Positions 19,601-29,916 of a stretch of DNA of 64,000 nt are shown here, piece after piece (position 1 is the first letter of the stretch; the number at the start of each line of letters is the position of its first letter). The stretch covers positions 1,488,001 through 1,552,000 of the forward strand of contig JAMXDE010000016.1 in assembly GCA_026770025.1 (NCBI GenBank), written 5' to 3'. Below the pieces are notes generated by a model. That model saw only the letters and a program-made list of their open reading frames with translations, had not been told where the DNA came from and did no database searches. This DNA comes from Craspedostauros australis (lineage: Eukaryota; Bacillariophyta; Bacillariophyceae; Mastogloiales; Achnanthaceae). The position numbers and the translations under genes are program-made.

Positions 19601-21526
19601 GAGAAGTCGCGATTCCAGCTGTTCGGTGACACCGTCAACACCGCGTCGCGTATGGAGAGTACCGGTGAACGTGGGCGCATCCAGATCTCGCAGGAAACGG
19701 CGGATCTGCTGATCGCAGCAGGCAAGAACCATTGGCTGAAGCCCAGAGACAAGCTCGTGGTTGCCAAAGGCAAAGGCGAACTCAAGACGTTCTGGTTGGA
19801 CCCAACAAAGAAGCGCCGCGCGACGAAGACCACCAAAGAGATCCGCGTCACCACCGACATCAATGTGCACAACAACCTGGTGGACCGTTCCGGCGGTTCC
19901 AATGCCAACGGCGCAATCGAAGCGCCCGCCAAGATTCCCGGCGTTGCCGCATCGCCGCATCGTCCTATGGGTGGCAGCATGCATGTTGGTCGCAACAGCA
20001 GCAGCAGCGGCAACATGACGGACGATCCAGGTTTCGACGAGAAGTACGCTCGACTTATCGACTGGAATGTGGAGCTGCTTCTATTCCACTTGGCGCGAGT
20101 CATCTCGTTCCGAAGCCGTTCCCCATCTCGCGGATCCATGGTCAATCACAGCGCAGAGGTTGCGCTGCTGCCATCTGCCGTCAACGATGTCGCAGAGGTG
20201 GTGGCACTGCCGCCGTTTGATGCGGAAGCCTCGAAATACCGTCGCGAACGACCGGATACCTCCATGATGAACCAAACACGTTCCGACCTGAGGGACTACG
20301 TCCGCCTCATCGCCGCGATGTATCGCGAAAATCCGTTCCACAGCTTCGAGCATGCCTCTCACGTTACACTGTGTGCCAACAAGATGCTGAACCGATTGAT
20401 CACATCGGACGAGTACGAAAAGGAGGAAGAGCTACACAACGCGACGTTCGGAATCAGTTCCGATCCGCTCACCCACTTTGCCATCGTCTTCGCGGCGATC
20501 ATCCACGACGTGGACCACACCGGCTTGCCCAACGCGCAGCTGGTGAAGGATCAGCACGAGCTGGCCGTCAAGTTCGAAAACAAGAGCGTCGCCGAACAGA
20601 ACTCGGTGCACATTGGATGGGAGCTGCTCATGGATCCGAGGTTCGAACGTCTGCGCAAGTGCATCTACCAAACCAACGTCGAACGCAAGCGCTTCCGACA
20701 GCTGGTCATCAACTGCATCATGGCAACGGACATCGCATCGCGAGAGGTCAATCAAACCCGCGAGCAAAAGTGGAACAAGGCCTTCCGAAGGCCAACTCCC
20801 GTGCTGGGACATGTCACGGCGACGGGACAAGTCACATCCGCGTTCCAAATCCAGGAGGACATGAACCGCAAGGCCACCGCCGTCATCGAGCACATGATCC
20901 AAGTCAGCGACGTGGCGCACACCATGCAGCACTGGCACATCTACCGCCGATGGAACGAGCGCCTGTTTCACGAGATGCACAATGCCTATGAGGCCGGTCT
21001 TGCCGCTGTGCATCCGGCAGAAAACTGGTACCGTGGCGAGCTCGGTTTCTTCGACTACTACCTCCTGCCGTTGGCAAAGAAGCTTCTCGACTGCGGCACC
21101 TTCGGTGCCTCCGGGCACGAGTACATCTCGTACGTGATGAAGAACAAGCGAGAATGGGAGCACAAGGGCCCGAAGGTCGTGGAGGAGATGGAGGTGCTGT
21201 ACAAGGATGCCGTCGAAGATACGGAAGACGAGTCTTCGTACATCGATGAAGACGAGACCGACTCGGAGTTGGATTCGGATGACATCGGGTATGATTCACC
21301 GGGAGACTTGACGAGCTCGGACGAATACGATGACCGTTACGACGATTACGATGGTGATTACCAGGGCGATTACCAGGGTGATTATCATGATGATGCCGAG
21401 GGCAGCATGTCCGAAAGCAGCGAGGAAGATGACGATTATGACGGAGAAGACGAAGGCGAAGCAGCATCCAGAGAACGTTACGATTACGACAACTACGGCG
21501 GCATGCCCGCACCAAGGCCTACATAG
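16604..21526 (+). CDS. Receptor-type class III nucleotide cyclase fused to cyclic-nucleotide phosphodiesterase
   Basis: Single-exon gene, 1640 aa from ATG 16604. Order: Gln/Asn/Ser-rich cytosolic N-terminus; TM1 about 269-292 (YVVVAVLILVPIVFAVLMW); extracellular sensor of about 380 residues (CHASE-like position); TM2 about 672-694; a LFPEQVRDRML coupling helix; Gly/Asn/Lys linker; class III cyclase about 884-1063; PDE about 1244-1526; Asp/Glu/Tyr-rich tail. The cyclase keeps both metal aspartates (FADIAGFT, IGDCYM) and NTASRMES. Its KVETIGDCYM glutamate matches guanylate cyclases, but the second base-selecting position (RFQLFGDTVN) is Gln, so nucleotide choice is uncertain. The PDE shows FHSFEHASH, HDVDHTG, AEQNSVH, ATDIASR and SDVAHTMQHW. 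The residue aligned with the usual nucleotide-binding Gln appears to be Glu (GELGFFDYY). It would make and destroy the same messenger at the membrane. Confidence 0.93.
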   Translation: MGPQFRDQGTRMQQPAMSSGHHQQQQQRQQQHQQHQQQQHQQQYRSEQPSSRMAPVPPPSPMSQHPRNPAQGSYSQSNARTNTALHSNAPTEMNGHAPMNNATNNMRRGSGSGRNSNARTYPRLPFQRKASTSRVHHNPQNPPSMINSGHGMRGSQHTATGASIVSSSTPPRASRLNSATNFDRFDHEELSIVASDEGSSSHDSESAGYRSDGHSVHGSRFLGFFFPSRRHRRSGKYGRRHKRGDKQEDRDNEVVMKLVRKEIAIVDKLRYVVVAVLILVPIVFAVLMWDLARDKDELRDDINAASAGTTNNGDATTSPLWLDSFAHSFQHLWTEQNQNILSSLFTVSAMYTSASLDATQTSPNDGNSGITNDDGAFVTLDNLEAIVTGIYQTLAPQYVIFAPLIFNVPTAIEQYTNYAVTQQQQTCSLIGCQVVTEITTPPGGDDDSFLLNPVWQIVPPFIGNNANSTFVLQNQMNQDIQTVVSNKIGYWSSFDISRAAANANEQQQPTTTTYYPVFETFQQNDMIGIVSLVFSIERLLQTAVALPDNDDNANPDLDATAPIISLNVQFQCSNASATAGAEADIHQYDVFVNGTVQYAGGNQDARKSINQNWDRTLTIPTAFAYSEFEKPFAGADGAVCPLTVRIVPLQNLEQETTAIESVDDPAVQETIIYPIIAGIAMCILISAFAVYDWYVEKRQSVVVNVATKFSAVVSNLFPEQVRDRMLQNVGDNKNKKGDHAGASAGSSLPILNNTSTSGGMGGSGNGANGNGTGLGGTGSSKSSALNAAGSSSKKALGNGSADQNNGDGSANGDGANGSGKNGNGKNGKPSGGRSKTKNGGPRSKKRLNGAPGGGSVSIKQFLSMPETSTDLSSEPIADFFQNTTVLFADIAGFTAWSSQREPAQVFTLLETLYRSFDVIAAKLKVFKVETIGDCYMAVTGLPNPDTHHAVHMSRFAYQSLLGMQELIKELEAHLGPGTSDLALRVGLHSGPVTAGVLRGEKSRFQLFGDTVNTASRMESTGERGRIQISQETADLLIAAGKNHWLKPRDKLVVAKGKGELKTFWLDPTKKRRATKTTKEIRVTTDINVHNNLVDRSGGSNANGAIEAPAKIPGVAASPHRPMGGSMHVGRNSSSSGNMTDDPGFDEKYARLIDWNVELLLFHLARVISFRSRSPSRGSMVNHSAEVALLPSAVNDVAEVVALPPFDAEASKYRRERPDTSMMNQTRSDLRDYVRLIAAMYRENPFHSFEHASHVTLCANKMLNRLITSDEYEKEEELHNATFGISSDPLTHFAIVFAAIIHDVDHTGLPNAQLVKDQHELAVKFENKSVAEQNSVHIGWELLMDPRFERLRKCIYQTNVERKRFRQLVINCIMATDIASREVNQTREQKWNKAFRRPTPVLGHVTATGQVTSAFQIQEDMNRKATAVIEHMIQVSDVAHTMQHWHIYRRWNERLFHEMHNAYEAGLAAVHPAENWYRGELGFFDYYLLPLAKKLLDCGTFGASGHEYISYVMKNKREWEHKGPKVVEEMEVLYKDAVEDTEDESSYIDEDETDSELDSDDIGYDSPGDLTSSDEYDDRYDDYDGDYQGDYQGDYHDDAEGSMSESSEEDDDYDGEDEGEAASRERYDYDNYGGMPAPRPT

Positions 21527-22083
21527 TAGTGCATGCTGAGCGCGCCGTGATGGGAGCAGGTGATCGGATGGCGAGGGTGTCAAGAGGATGCGGTGTGACC
21601 TTTCCACGTGTACGCGCACACGTACGTGCACGAAATAACAACAACAACACCAGCAGCTGCAACAGCAACAGTGGCACCACTGAACGACGCACCACACATC
21701 AAATGCATAATTATAGATTGCTCGATTATCATGTCGATCTGTTGGAATTGAAACATATGAGGACTGCCAAACTCTGGAGTCGAGATGGAGATGGTGAGCA
21801 GCCCAGAGCAAACATGGTCTGTGTCAAGGCGAGTATGTAAGACTTTGTTTTCTTCTTCTATTGTTTATGGTGGGTTGATCGTGTGCGATCTCCCACCCTT
21901 TCCTTTTCAAATACAACACTGATCACGTCTTCCCTGATGTATCATACGTACATCCGCACACATTCGTGTGTCGTATGGCACAGTACATGCTTGGGATGCA
22001 ATGAGACACAATAAACACATGTATAATACGGACTTGTGATGAACAACAACCGTGGCGACTGCCAACTCGTGCGCATCCTCCTC
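21527..22083. other. Convergent intergenic region
   Basis: Lies between the cyclase and 5-phosphatase stop codons. An ACGTGTACGCGCACACGTACGT-type palindrome-rich spot occurs near 21605-21632 and an AAC repeat near 21637-21670. No gene seen. Confidence 0.5.
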
Positions 22084-23781
22084 CTACTTCTTGTCGGATT
22101 TGAAGTAACCCTTGGCGCGGCTGAATATACCCTGCTTCTTTTTGGGATTCGCCGCTTCCTGGTTGGACGCGAGGTCCGAGATGGTGACATCGAACTTGAT
22201 CCTGCCCGTGGGCTTGCCGTACTTGAGCAGGGGCCGGTCGACGACGACCTTGCGCGTGTGATCTCGCATGGAATCCCGCATGAGCTTCCGGATGTTCAAG
22301 GGCAGCGTGCACATGAGATCGTCCTGGCTGGCGGCATCGTAATCCATGACGGTGATGAAGAGGATGGCGTCAGTGCCGACGAGAGTGTCGACGATGAGAC
22401 CGACCTCTTCGGACCACACCGGATTGAGCGTCTTTGGTTTCGTTTTGGTTCTGGGCCACTTCGACTGCGATCCCATGAGCGTGCGCCGTGATTTGCCGCT
22501 CTCCCCGTCGCTGCTCATGTTGGCGCCGTCCCAGATGAATTTGATGTACGGATCGGACGAACCGCCGACGTCCATGACGGGCAGGTCCGTGCAGCTCATG
22601 TTGGAGAAGACAAGTCGGATGGAATTCGGCAAGGTCTCTTCGTCCGAACCGCTGTTGCCAATGCCTTCGTTGAGACGCAACGTGAAGGCACCTCGGATCG
22701 GTTTGTGATCGGACGTGGTGAAATCCGGACACGGTTCGTACGCCAGCGGCTTGAGGTATTTGCTCATGCCATCGGCGGCCTTGAAGAGGATTCGGTCCGT
22801 GTAGCTGGGCACCCGCTGATCCTTGTAGACGAAGCCCTTCTCTCGCAGCATTTTGAAGGTGGGTGGGAAATTGCATGGCAGCGTCATGAAATTGACCAGC
22901 AGCTCGCCGTTCTTGATGCCCAGCTGCAGCTCGTCGTAGGCGTACAACGACAGGTAATCCTTGGCGTTGATGAGGTTCATGGCCTTTTCGAATTTCTCCT
23001 CATGCTCGAGATCCCCGTACTCGCCGAATTTGGATCTGAAGTTGAGATCGCCCAGGATGAACATGTAATGCGACGAGATGGCGGCGTCGAACTTTTCGAA
23101 CGTCTTGGCGCCCCTGAGAATCTCTTTGATGTTGTCGCAACGCGCCGTGTAGTACTGCTCTCCTTCGTGCGCCGCAAGATGCGCCGAGAGGAAGGTGATG
23201 CGCGTCTTCTTGTAGGTCAAGGTGGCGACGATGCCACCCTTGTTGGCCAGCACGCCGCCGATCCCCGTATTCTCGCCCTTGATGACGATGTCCTCCGGTT
23301 CGATGTCGTCGGCCAGCACGTCGCGCACCCACATGTGCAACCGCATCTGACCTCGCTGCTGCTGGCCAATGAGCAGGTATCCGTCACCCAGCGCCTCCTG
23401 GAACATGCGCTTCAACGCCACCGAGTCATGCGCATCCTTGCCTTCGAGCATGCTGAGCGAACTCGCCGAGCGCTTCATCTTGCGGTCCGAGGGCGGCGGG
23501 GCGACCGACACGGTGACCTCCTCGCCAACCTCTTTGTCTTCCTTGCTCTCCTTGCGTTCCATCTTGGACGGCTTCTTCCACGTCGATTCCTGCATGCCAA
23601 TGACGACCATGTCGAACTGGCCGGATGCGAGCTTGTCCTTCTTGATTCCTTGCAGAGGCGTCACCTGATCGCAAGCTCCATCCGTCGGCACCCAGGCCCG
23701 GATGCTGTCCATGTCGGGTTCCGCATTGCCGATGTTGGCGGAGCACACCAGGATCTTCAGAGAGGGTTTGTTTTTGTTCAT
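22084..23781 (-). CDS. Inositol polyphosphate 5-phosphatase with C-terminal C2 domain
   Basis: 565 aa from ATG 23781, no intron. Removes the 5-phosphate from inositol phosphates or phosphoinositides (family knowledge). The catalytic fold is marked by GMQESTW near residue 62, NKGGIVATLTYKKTRITFLSAHLAAHEGE, the active-site GDLNFRSKFG near 243, PSYTDRILFK near 326 and SDHKPIRGAF near 358. A C2 domain follows at about 380-535 (LVFSNMSCTDLP, SSDPYIKFIWD, KTKPKTLNPVWSE, ITVMDYD), with aspartates able to bind calcium, suggesting calcium-dependent membrane recruitment. The C-terminus is Lys-rich (ends YFKSDKK). Substrate class cannot be fixed from sequence alone. Confidence 0.92.
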   Translation of the reverse strand: MNKNKPSLKILVCSANIGNAEPDMDSIRAWVPTDGACDQVTPLQGIKKDKLASGQFDMVVIGMQESTWKKPSKMERKESKEDKEVGEEVTVSVAPPPSDRKMKRSASSLSMLEGKDAHDSVALKRMFQEALGDGYLLIGQQQRGQMRLHMWVRDVLADDIEPEDIVIKGENTGIGGVLANKGGIVATLTYKKTRITFLSAHLAAHEGEQYYTARCDNIKEILRGAKTFEKFDAAISSHYMFILGDLNFRSKFGEYGDLEHEEKFEKAMNLINAKDYLSLYAYDELQLGIKNGELLVNFMTLPCNFPPTFKMLREKGFVYKDQRVPSYTDRILFKAADGMSKYLKPLAYEPCPDFTTSDHKPIRGAFTLRLNEGIGNSGSDEETLPNSIRLVFSNMSCTDLPVMDVGGSSDPYIKFIWDGANMSSDGESGKSRRTLMGSQSKWPRTKTKPKTLNPVWSEEVGLIVDTLVGTDAILFITVMDYDAASQDDLMCTLPLNIRKLMRDSMRDHTRKVVVDRPLLKYGKPTGRIKFDVTISDLASNQEAANPKKKQGIFSRAKGYFKSDKK

Positions 23782-26222
23782 GATCACTTCTCAACTGTGA
23801 AGAGCTGTGCGTTGTGATTTGCCGTCGTCGTGCGACCGATAGAGCAGAGTGGAGTCAACCCTCCAATCCTGTATTGCGGCTATGTACGCGTACAAAGTTC
23901 TAAGTGCAATGTTTGGCCTGGAGCCTTCGCTCGGAAGCTTCGCTGCTCGCGGTTTGGAGTCTTTCGCCCGATGCTGCCCCCAGTTTGCGCCCGATTCGTG
24001 CTTGCCTGCTTGTGGTTGGACTCGTCGTCTTCTGATGTGGCTGTCACCGCTTGCGTCACTATGGTGTGAATGTGTGGATACCTGAGAGAGTGGATTGCAG
24101 ATAAGTACGCTACGCATGCACCTGTTTGTTGTGATCACTTGGAGACTCCAGTGCGTGCGCTTGTCGATTGGTGGCCGTTGGGGTTTTTGATGCCAGAGTC
24201 ACGATGTGTGTGTGTGTGTTTGCGTCTTTGTGTGTTTTTGCAGAATGCAAACTCAGAGCAACACCAAATGGCGCAAATGTGCGGCGTTCGCCCCTTGCAT
24301 CTCCTTGGATTTTTGTTTCGGGTGATGTCATGTGATGTTCCATTCCTCGGTGTTCCTTGCCACGACCAAAGCATGACTCGGCAGAAGTGCTACGAAAGTC
24401 CACGCGAGCCGCCTACACAACTTTCACTTTTTGAAGCGAAGTCGCAACAACAGCGATCAAAGTGATGATGTGTCGTCACAGACATTTCGTACCAATGATA
24501 TGAGCTATACCGATGCGCGTTGGATGTAGAGCATCACCCACAGATGGGAGACACAATGTCAAGTCAACCATCCGGACATGCCCACATCATTGCACAGTCT
24601 TCCACTTATGTCAGCTGCACATCGTTGCAATGGAGCGGCCAGGATGCCCTACCAGGTGGACGTCCATCGGAGTAAAGACCAATCGATGACTGAGTTGCAT
24701 GGCACTTGTGTTGTGTAGACCGTATGGTATGGTACGCCCCAATCCTGACTCCATTGTATGATACAATAAATATGTACATGAGAAGTTATGGACACAACAT
24801 CAATAGTGATTGCACAACACTAGTCTGTGGAGCGAACAAGAGAGAGAGAGAGAGAGAGTATATATACATTTGTGAGCTGACCTCATTGCTTGAACGATTG
24901 ATTGAAGCAAACGATGGGGCAACAAACAAAGCATGGTAGCCACAGGGTACTTGCTGGTGTTTGCTGGCCCTATCCTTGAATGGAGGTCTCGCAACAGCTG
25001 ATTCATAGCACATCAAGCATGGACATCATGATGTCATGCAATCAATTACGCTCGAGCTCATTTGGTACATCAATCAGGTCCAACTAATGAGACTGGCCAC
25101 TTGCGCAGCAGTTGCCTACATCCAGGAAAACTTGAGAGAGAGGCAGCGAGTTAGGTGCATGGATGTTGCAAGCATTGCTGATGTTGTTAACTGTGCTTGC
25201 GCAAAGGTTGCTGCTGTTGGCCACAATGGACGAGCATCGATCTGTTGGAACTTGCAAAGGAATGCGCCAGTGCCCATGAACCTCTTGTCAGGACGTAGAT
25301 TCTCCTGGTCTGTGCGGCAGAAGCAGCAAAGATGGAACAGCATCAGTTGCCTGCTTGCAGTGTGGAATGTGTCAATCCATTTCGACATGCAGTGCGGTGT
25401 TGGTTTTATCTCTTGAATGCCTGCTGTCCATGTTTCAATTCTGATCATTAATGCAACAGGAAAATAGACGGTCAACTCCACAGCAGGTGGATCCCAACTG
25501 ATGTGATGCAACCAGAATAGCAACTTTCATGATTCCAGGCTTTGGTTCACACCTCAATTTGCTGCCAGTGATGGCAGGTCAACTGGTGTCAATGATCTTG
25601 GAGATGCAATGATGATGTATCATCAGAGAAAAAGCGAAGCCTTTGGTGCACATGATGGTGGTGGCAGTTTTCCTTCCTGCTATCTCTCTTTGGACACCTT
25701 TATTTTGTGATCTTTGGATGGATGCTTTGTGGTGGACACCAAGGTGGTGTTGGTTGTGGCAGATGTTGCGGCTGGAGCCCAAGTTGTTGGTTGTGGTCGA
25801 TGTCGCTGGTGGCTGACGGTCGTTGAGTTTCCTGAATGGTCCTACGAGTCGAAGATCCTCGTTTTCAAGGATGCTCGCAGAACACGCTTCTTCCTTCTTT
25901 CTTCTTGTTGTGTGTGTGCATTTTCGTGGTTGGTGGGAACAGAAGGATCCAAACCACACGAACCAGAGGGGTGCGATCAAGAGAAGGAGAGGACCATGCG
26001 AACAAGACAACAACACACACCACTCAACCCCATACTCGAGCACATCAACAACAGACATCGAGTTACCACACAGTGTATGATACTCATACAAATACAAGCT
26101 ATTGAAGACACACCATCGATATCTCTGCCATAGGTAACTCGAACTACACTCTTCCTCGACAGCCAATCCAACGTCAATCGCCCAACGTCAATCGTCCAGT
26201 AATCATCGACCATCCTCTCAAA
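23782..26222. other. 2.4 kb without a supported gene
   Basis: Open frames at 25036-25416, 25116-25523 and 25579-26166 overlap antisense to one another and show no domains. Simple repeats: (GT)n at about 24206-24240 and (AG)n running into TATATATA at 24839-24866. A trinucleotide-free, AT-richer composition than the flanking genes suggests decayed repeat DNA in 24.4-25.6 kb, but I recognise nothing specific. Confidence 0.4.
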
Positions 26223-28031
26223 ATGCCGAATGTTGCGAACGAACAACTCTTTGCTGCTGTCATAGCAGGTGACTTGTCGGTGTTGAAGGAATGGAAGACG
26301 CAAAGTGAAGGAGTTGATGTCGACTGCAAAGACAACAATGGTCCCACTCTCCTTCATGTGGCATGCGTTACCGGCCAGCTGGAGTGTGTGAAGTACCTCA
26401 TCGAATCATGCAGGGTTGACACCAACTGCAAAGACAACGATGGTTGGACTCCCCTTCATGCGGCATGCGGTACCGGCCACCTGGAATGTGTGAAGTACCT
26501 CATCGAATCACGCGGGGCTGACATCAACTGCAAAAACAACGACGGTGACACTCCCCTTCATGCGGCATGCCAAAACGGCCAGCTGGAGTGTGTGAAGTAC
26601 CTCATCGAATCATGTAGGGCCAACACCAACTGCAAAGACAACAATGGTCTCACTCCCCTTCATAGGGCATGCGGTACCGGCCAGCTGGAGTGTGTGAAGT
26701 ACCTCATCGAATCACGCAGGGCTGACATCAACTGCAAAGACAACAAAGGTCTCACTCCCCTTCATCTGGCATGCGGTACCGGCCAGCTGGAGTGTGTGAA
26801 GTACCTCATCGAATCACGCGGGGCTGACATCAACTGCAAAGACAACGATGGTGACACTCCCCTTCACGTGGCATGCATTCCCGGCCACCCGGAGTGTGTT
26901 GCGTACCTCGTTGCATCAGCCAATGCCGATATTGACATCCAGAACAACAACAACAAAACGCCCCTCGACATGATCGATGCAAAACTTCAAATCAAGATGA
27001 TAAACAGTCTCGATCATCTGAGTCACTGCAACTCACAACTGCAGGAGCAGTTGAAGGAGAACGAGCAGGAGACCAAACAACTGAAACGGCAGTTGGAACG
27101 GAAGGAGGAAGAGAAGAAACAGAAGGAAGAAGAGAACGAACAGCTGAAACAACAGTTTGAACGGAATGAGCAAGAGAAGAAACAGAAGGAGCAGGAGAAT
27201 GAACAACTGAAACGGCAGCTGAAACAACACCTCAAGATCAGCATCGACCAAGATCGTCGCGCCGCTGTTCGTGCCGAGGCCATCGCAGACACTTCCTTCC
27301 TGTGCGGACAAGGGGACGAACAACAATCAATCAAGGCAAACTCCGGAGTCCTCATTGTCACTGTTCCATCCATTCAGACATTGATCAACTCCGGAATCCA
27401 ACATCAATGCGCTCACGATGGTGCTCAAGATGGAACTGAACCCATCCAAACGACCATCCCTCTTCCCAACCTTCAACCAAAACATGTCCGACATGTCCTC
27501 CAATGCATCTACACAGGTGAGATGTCCTTCGACAACAGCGCTCATGAAGACAACGCCAATACCGGTGACGCAAACCAACCAACTCCCACCCTCAATGGAC
27601 AGGACGATCTGCAACAGCTGATCCTTGTGGCCAACGAGTTCGGCTTCTGGCGACTCAAGCTTGTTCTTGAAGCAGAGTTGGCCTGCAAGCATCTCACACA
27701 GACCACCATGATGGATGTGTTGATATTCGCTGATCAACACAACAGCGTGGTGTTGAAGGATGCAGCCATGAGGTTGGCCGTTGGATATGAACAAAATCTG
27801 TTCACTCATCCAGATTTCAAGAAACTGTTTCCACACATTCAACTGATGACGGAGACCCAGGCGTTTTGCAGTGGGGAAGCGGAGAGCGATGACATTGGTG
27901 ATGAGTACAGCCGTATGTCCATGATGGAGCTGTACAAGGTCATAGATGAGGATGAGGGCACAGCACAAGTGGACTCATACATGGATCGGGCGACACTCGT
28001 GGACCTCGTCCGCTCCATGAGAACCAATTGA
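26223..28031 (+). CDS. Ankyrin repeat / coiled-coil / BTB-like protein
   Basis: 602 aa, no intron. After a short N-terminal segment resembling a degenerate ankyrin unit, six tandem ankyrin units start at about residue 35, each beginning CKDNxG-TPLHxAC and ending YLIESxxADIN, followed by a diverged unit. Residues 265-338 are Glu/Lys/Gln heptads, a strong coiled coil. The C-terminal part resembles BTB/POZ plus BACK: LIVTVPSIQTLINSG, PLPNLQPKHVRHVLQCIYTGEM and LILVANEFGFWRLKLVLEAEL. BTB proteins commonly act as Cullin-3 adaptors; with ankyrins as the substrate-binding part this is a plausible, inferred role. The N-terminal BTB strands are poorly conserved. Confidence 0.85.
   Translation: MPNVANEQLFAAVIAGDLSVLKEWKTQSEGVDVDCKDNNGPTLLHVACVTGQLECVKYLIESCRVDTNCKDNDGWTPLHAACGTGHLECVKYLIESRGADINCKNNDGDTPLHAACQNGQLECVKYLIESCRANTNCKDNNGLTPLHRACGTGQLECVKYLIESRRADINCKDNKGLTPLHLACGTGQLECVKYLIESRGADINCKDNDGDTPLHVACIPGHPECVAYLVASANADIDIQNNNNKTPLDMIDAKLQIKMINSLDHLSHCNSQLQEQLKENEQETKQLKRQLERKEEEKKQKEEENEQLKQQFERNEQEKKQKEQENEQLKRQLKQHLKISIDQDRRAAVRAEAIADTSFLCGQGDEQQSIKANSGVLIVTVPSIQTLINSGIQHQCAHDGAQDGTEPIQTTIPLPNLQPKHVRHVLQCIYTGEMSFDNSAHEDNANTGDANQPTPTLNGQDDLQQLILVANEFGFWRLKLVLEAELACKHLTQTTMMDVLIFADQHNSVVLKDAAMRLAVGYEQNLFTHPDFKKLFPHIQLMTETQAFCSGEAESDDIGDEYSRMSMMELYKVIDEDEGTAQVDSYMDRATLVDLVRSMRTN
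26325..26936 (+). repeat. Six 102-bp tandem repeats encoding 34-residue ankyrin units
   Basis: The word TGCAAA starting each unit recurs at 26325, 26427, 26529, 26631, 26733 and 26835, an exact 102-bp spacing. Units are nearly identical at DNA level in the first five copies, including synonymous sites, which points to recent unequal exchange or conversion. The period encodes 34 residues instead of the usual 33. Confidence 0.9.
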
Positions 28032-29533
28032 TCTGAAGTGATTGAGGCAGACGGCACTGCCACTGATGACTTGAACCCAGATCACTCTACGGCCATGACA
28101 TTCTTGCCATGGCTGTTGGTTCTGTTGTTGGCGCTACGATTGCCCATATACCAAGATCTTCTCTACTCCGGAGCAGTTGGTTTGATATCTTCCTTTCTGA
28201 TGTCGCTGAGCGATGCGACACATTTGGGATCGCTGTTCGTCACTGCTCGCCATTCACCATCATCATCGGCATCATCGTCGTCTTTTGCCATGGTCGCCTT
28301 CGTTGATTCTGGTTGGCGTGCCATAATTTGCGCAGCCGCTGCTTGCTTGATCACGTCATTGCTGCGTTTCTTTGTCGCGTGACGGACAATTTCCAGTACT
28401 GGCTGATATCTCCATCAATATAAACACATTCATACCATTTCATCTCTCTTTCTTTCTCACTTTCTCTCCGGATGTGTTGATGTTGTTTGATGGATCATGT
28501 ACGAAGTCGAAGATTCGTCATTTGTGTGGTGTCAAGAATTGTTGGCACGTTTGGTGAGTGCTCATCCGTCTGGCATCCGCGGTTCGTTCAACCTCACGTA
28601 GTAGTAGTCGTACGCACCTGCCGCAAACAACTTCAGTTTGTGGAGTTGGGAGAACTTGGTGGTTGTCCACGACGGCATACGTACACAAACAATCACAATG
28701 AACGTCACCTCCCTGTTGTCTTCATGCACACAGATGAGGTTTGATAGAACACAGACAAAAATGGGTACTTACCTCGAGATTGGGAGTGATCAGGTCCGTC
28801 AAATGAAGTAGAGTGAAGCTAGTAGGAATTGTCAGTGTGCTCTGAGTGGTTAATTGATGTTTAGATGATGTTAGCTGGCCCAATTCAGAACTGTTGGAGT
28901 CTGAATTGTGAGCAGATGGAGATGAAATGATGAAAAATGATGCTGAGGCAACATGTGTTGCAACACACAGCAGAGCATGAAGTGCAGTGCATGAATTACA
29001 GTGCATGAAGTGGAGAGCATGAAGTGGAGAGCATGAAGGTGTTGTCAAGTTTGCAAGACTGAGGAGGTTCATGGCACCTCCAAGACCTTTCTTGCTTCTT
29101 GGAACAACAATGATGCATACAGCAAATCCGATCATTGCAGAAATGCGATCTTGCCAAATTTGATGGGATTGATGAGCTTGTATCTGAGCCAAGATGCTCA
29201 GATACATTCACTCAACAAGACAGTAGACATGCCCTGTGAAGGTGGATTCGCAGGGATGCAGACATAGATGTTCAGGTGCACATAAGGAGGATGACAGGCA
29301 GGGCCTGACATCCATCCTTCAACTCATTACCACCTTCAGATACCAAGACAGGTATCTGAGCGCCGTTGGGAGTTGCGGGATATGAGGTCAACAGAGAAAG
29401 AGAAAACGGTTCATGACCAAAAGTCTCATGCGTGACCTGACACAATCTACGGAGAACAAGACTAGACATAGACTAAGGTGAATATAGACTTTTGATCTGA
29501 TAAGGTTGTCACCAATCTTTTTCTGTTCGATTA
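28032..29533. other. Mostly non-coding; possible small ORF 28095-28382
   Basis: A 95-codon plus-strand ATG frame (28095-28382) encodes a hydrophobic protein with two or three possible helices; the antisense frame 28354-28163 encodes a hydrophilic acidic peptide. They mirror each other, so at most one is real. Short repeats of CATGAAGTGGAGAG at about 28975-29037. Nothing else recognised. Confidence 0.35.
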
Positions 29534-29535
29534 TA

Positions 29536-29652
29536 TCCGTAAGGAATTTTTTGTGTGGGCGTTTTCGTAAGTGGACTCACCAGTCCACTTACGACCACAA
29601 AAAAAGTAGTCGAATTTCGCTCATCTGAGAAAAGACTACTTTGACCACTCCA
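29536..29652 (+). repeat. Left terminal inverted repeat
   Basis: About 117 bp. Contains one CGTAAGTGGACT / AGTCCACTTACG palindrome (29566-29593, spacer CACC) then AAGTAGTCGAATTTCGCTCA and AAAGACTACTTTGACCACTCC. Matches the reverse complement of 34511-34702. Confidence 0.8.
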
Positions 29653-29916
29653 CCTTCTCCAAATTCCCTGTTTCTCTCGGTTGCGTTCTGGTTGTGATGC
29701 TGGCTTCGTATTTTGTCGCGTTGATTTACGTGTCGTCAACCGCATCCTTCGACTTCAATAGACTTGTAGACGGTAACACAACAACTTTGTGTGTAACCAC
29801 AAGCTTTTTATCGTAATTGTCGCCCCCTTCAGTACCATTAACGTCTCTCATCATCAAATGTTCCTCTAATATAACACTGTTTAGGTTCCCACCAGCTTCA
29901 AGAAGCTTGTTTCATC

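Noticed and set aside
22705-23817. 370-codon plus-strand ORF
   Set aside because: Antisense shadow of the 5-phosphatase, whose catalytic motifs lie on the minus strand.
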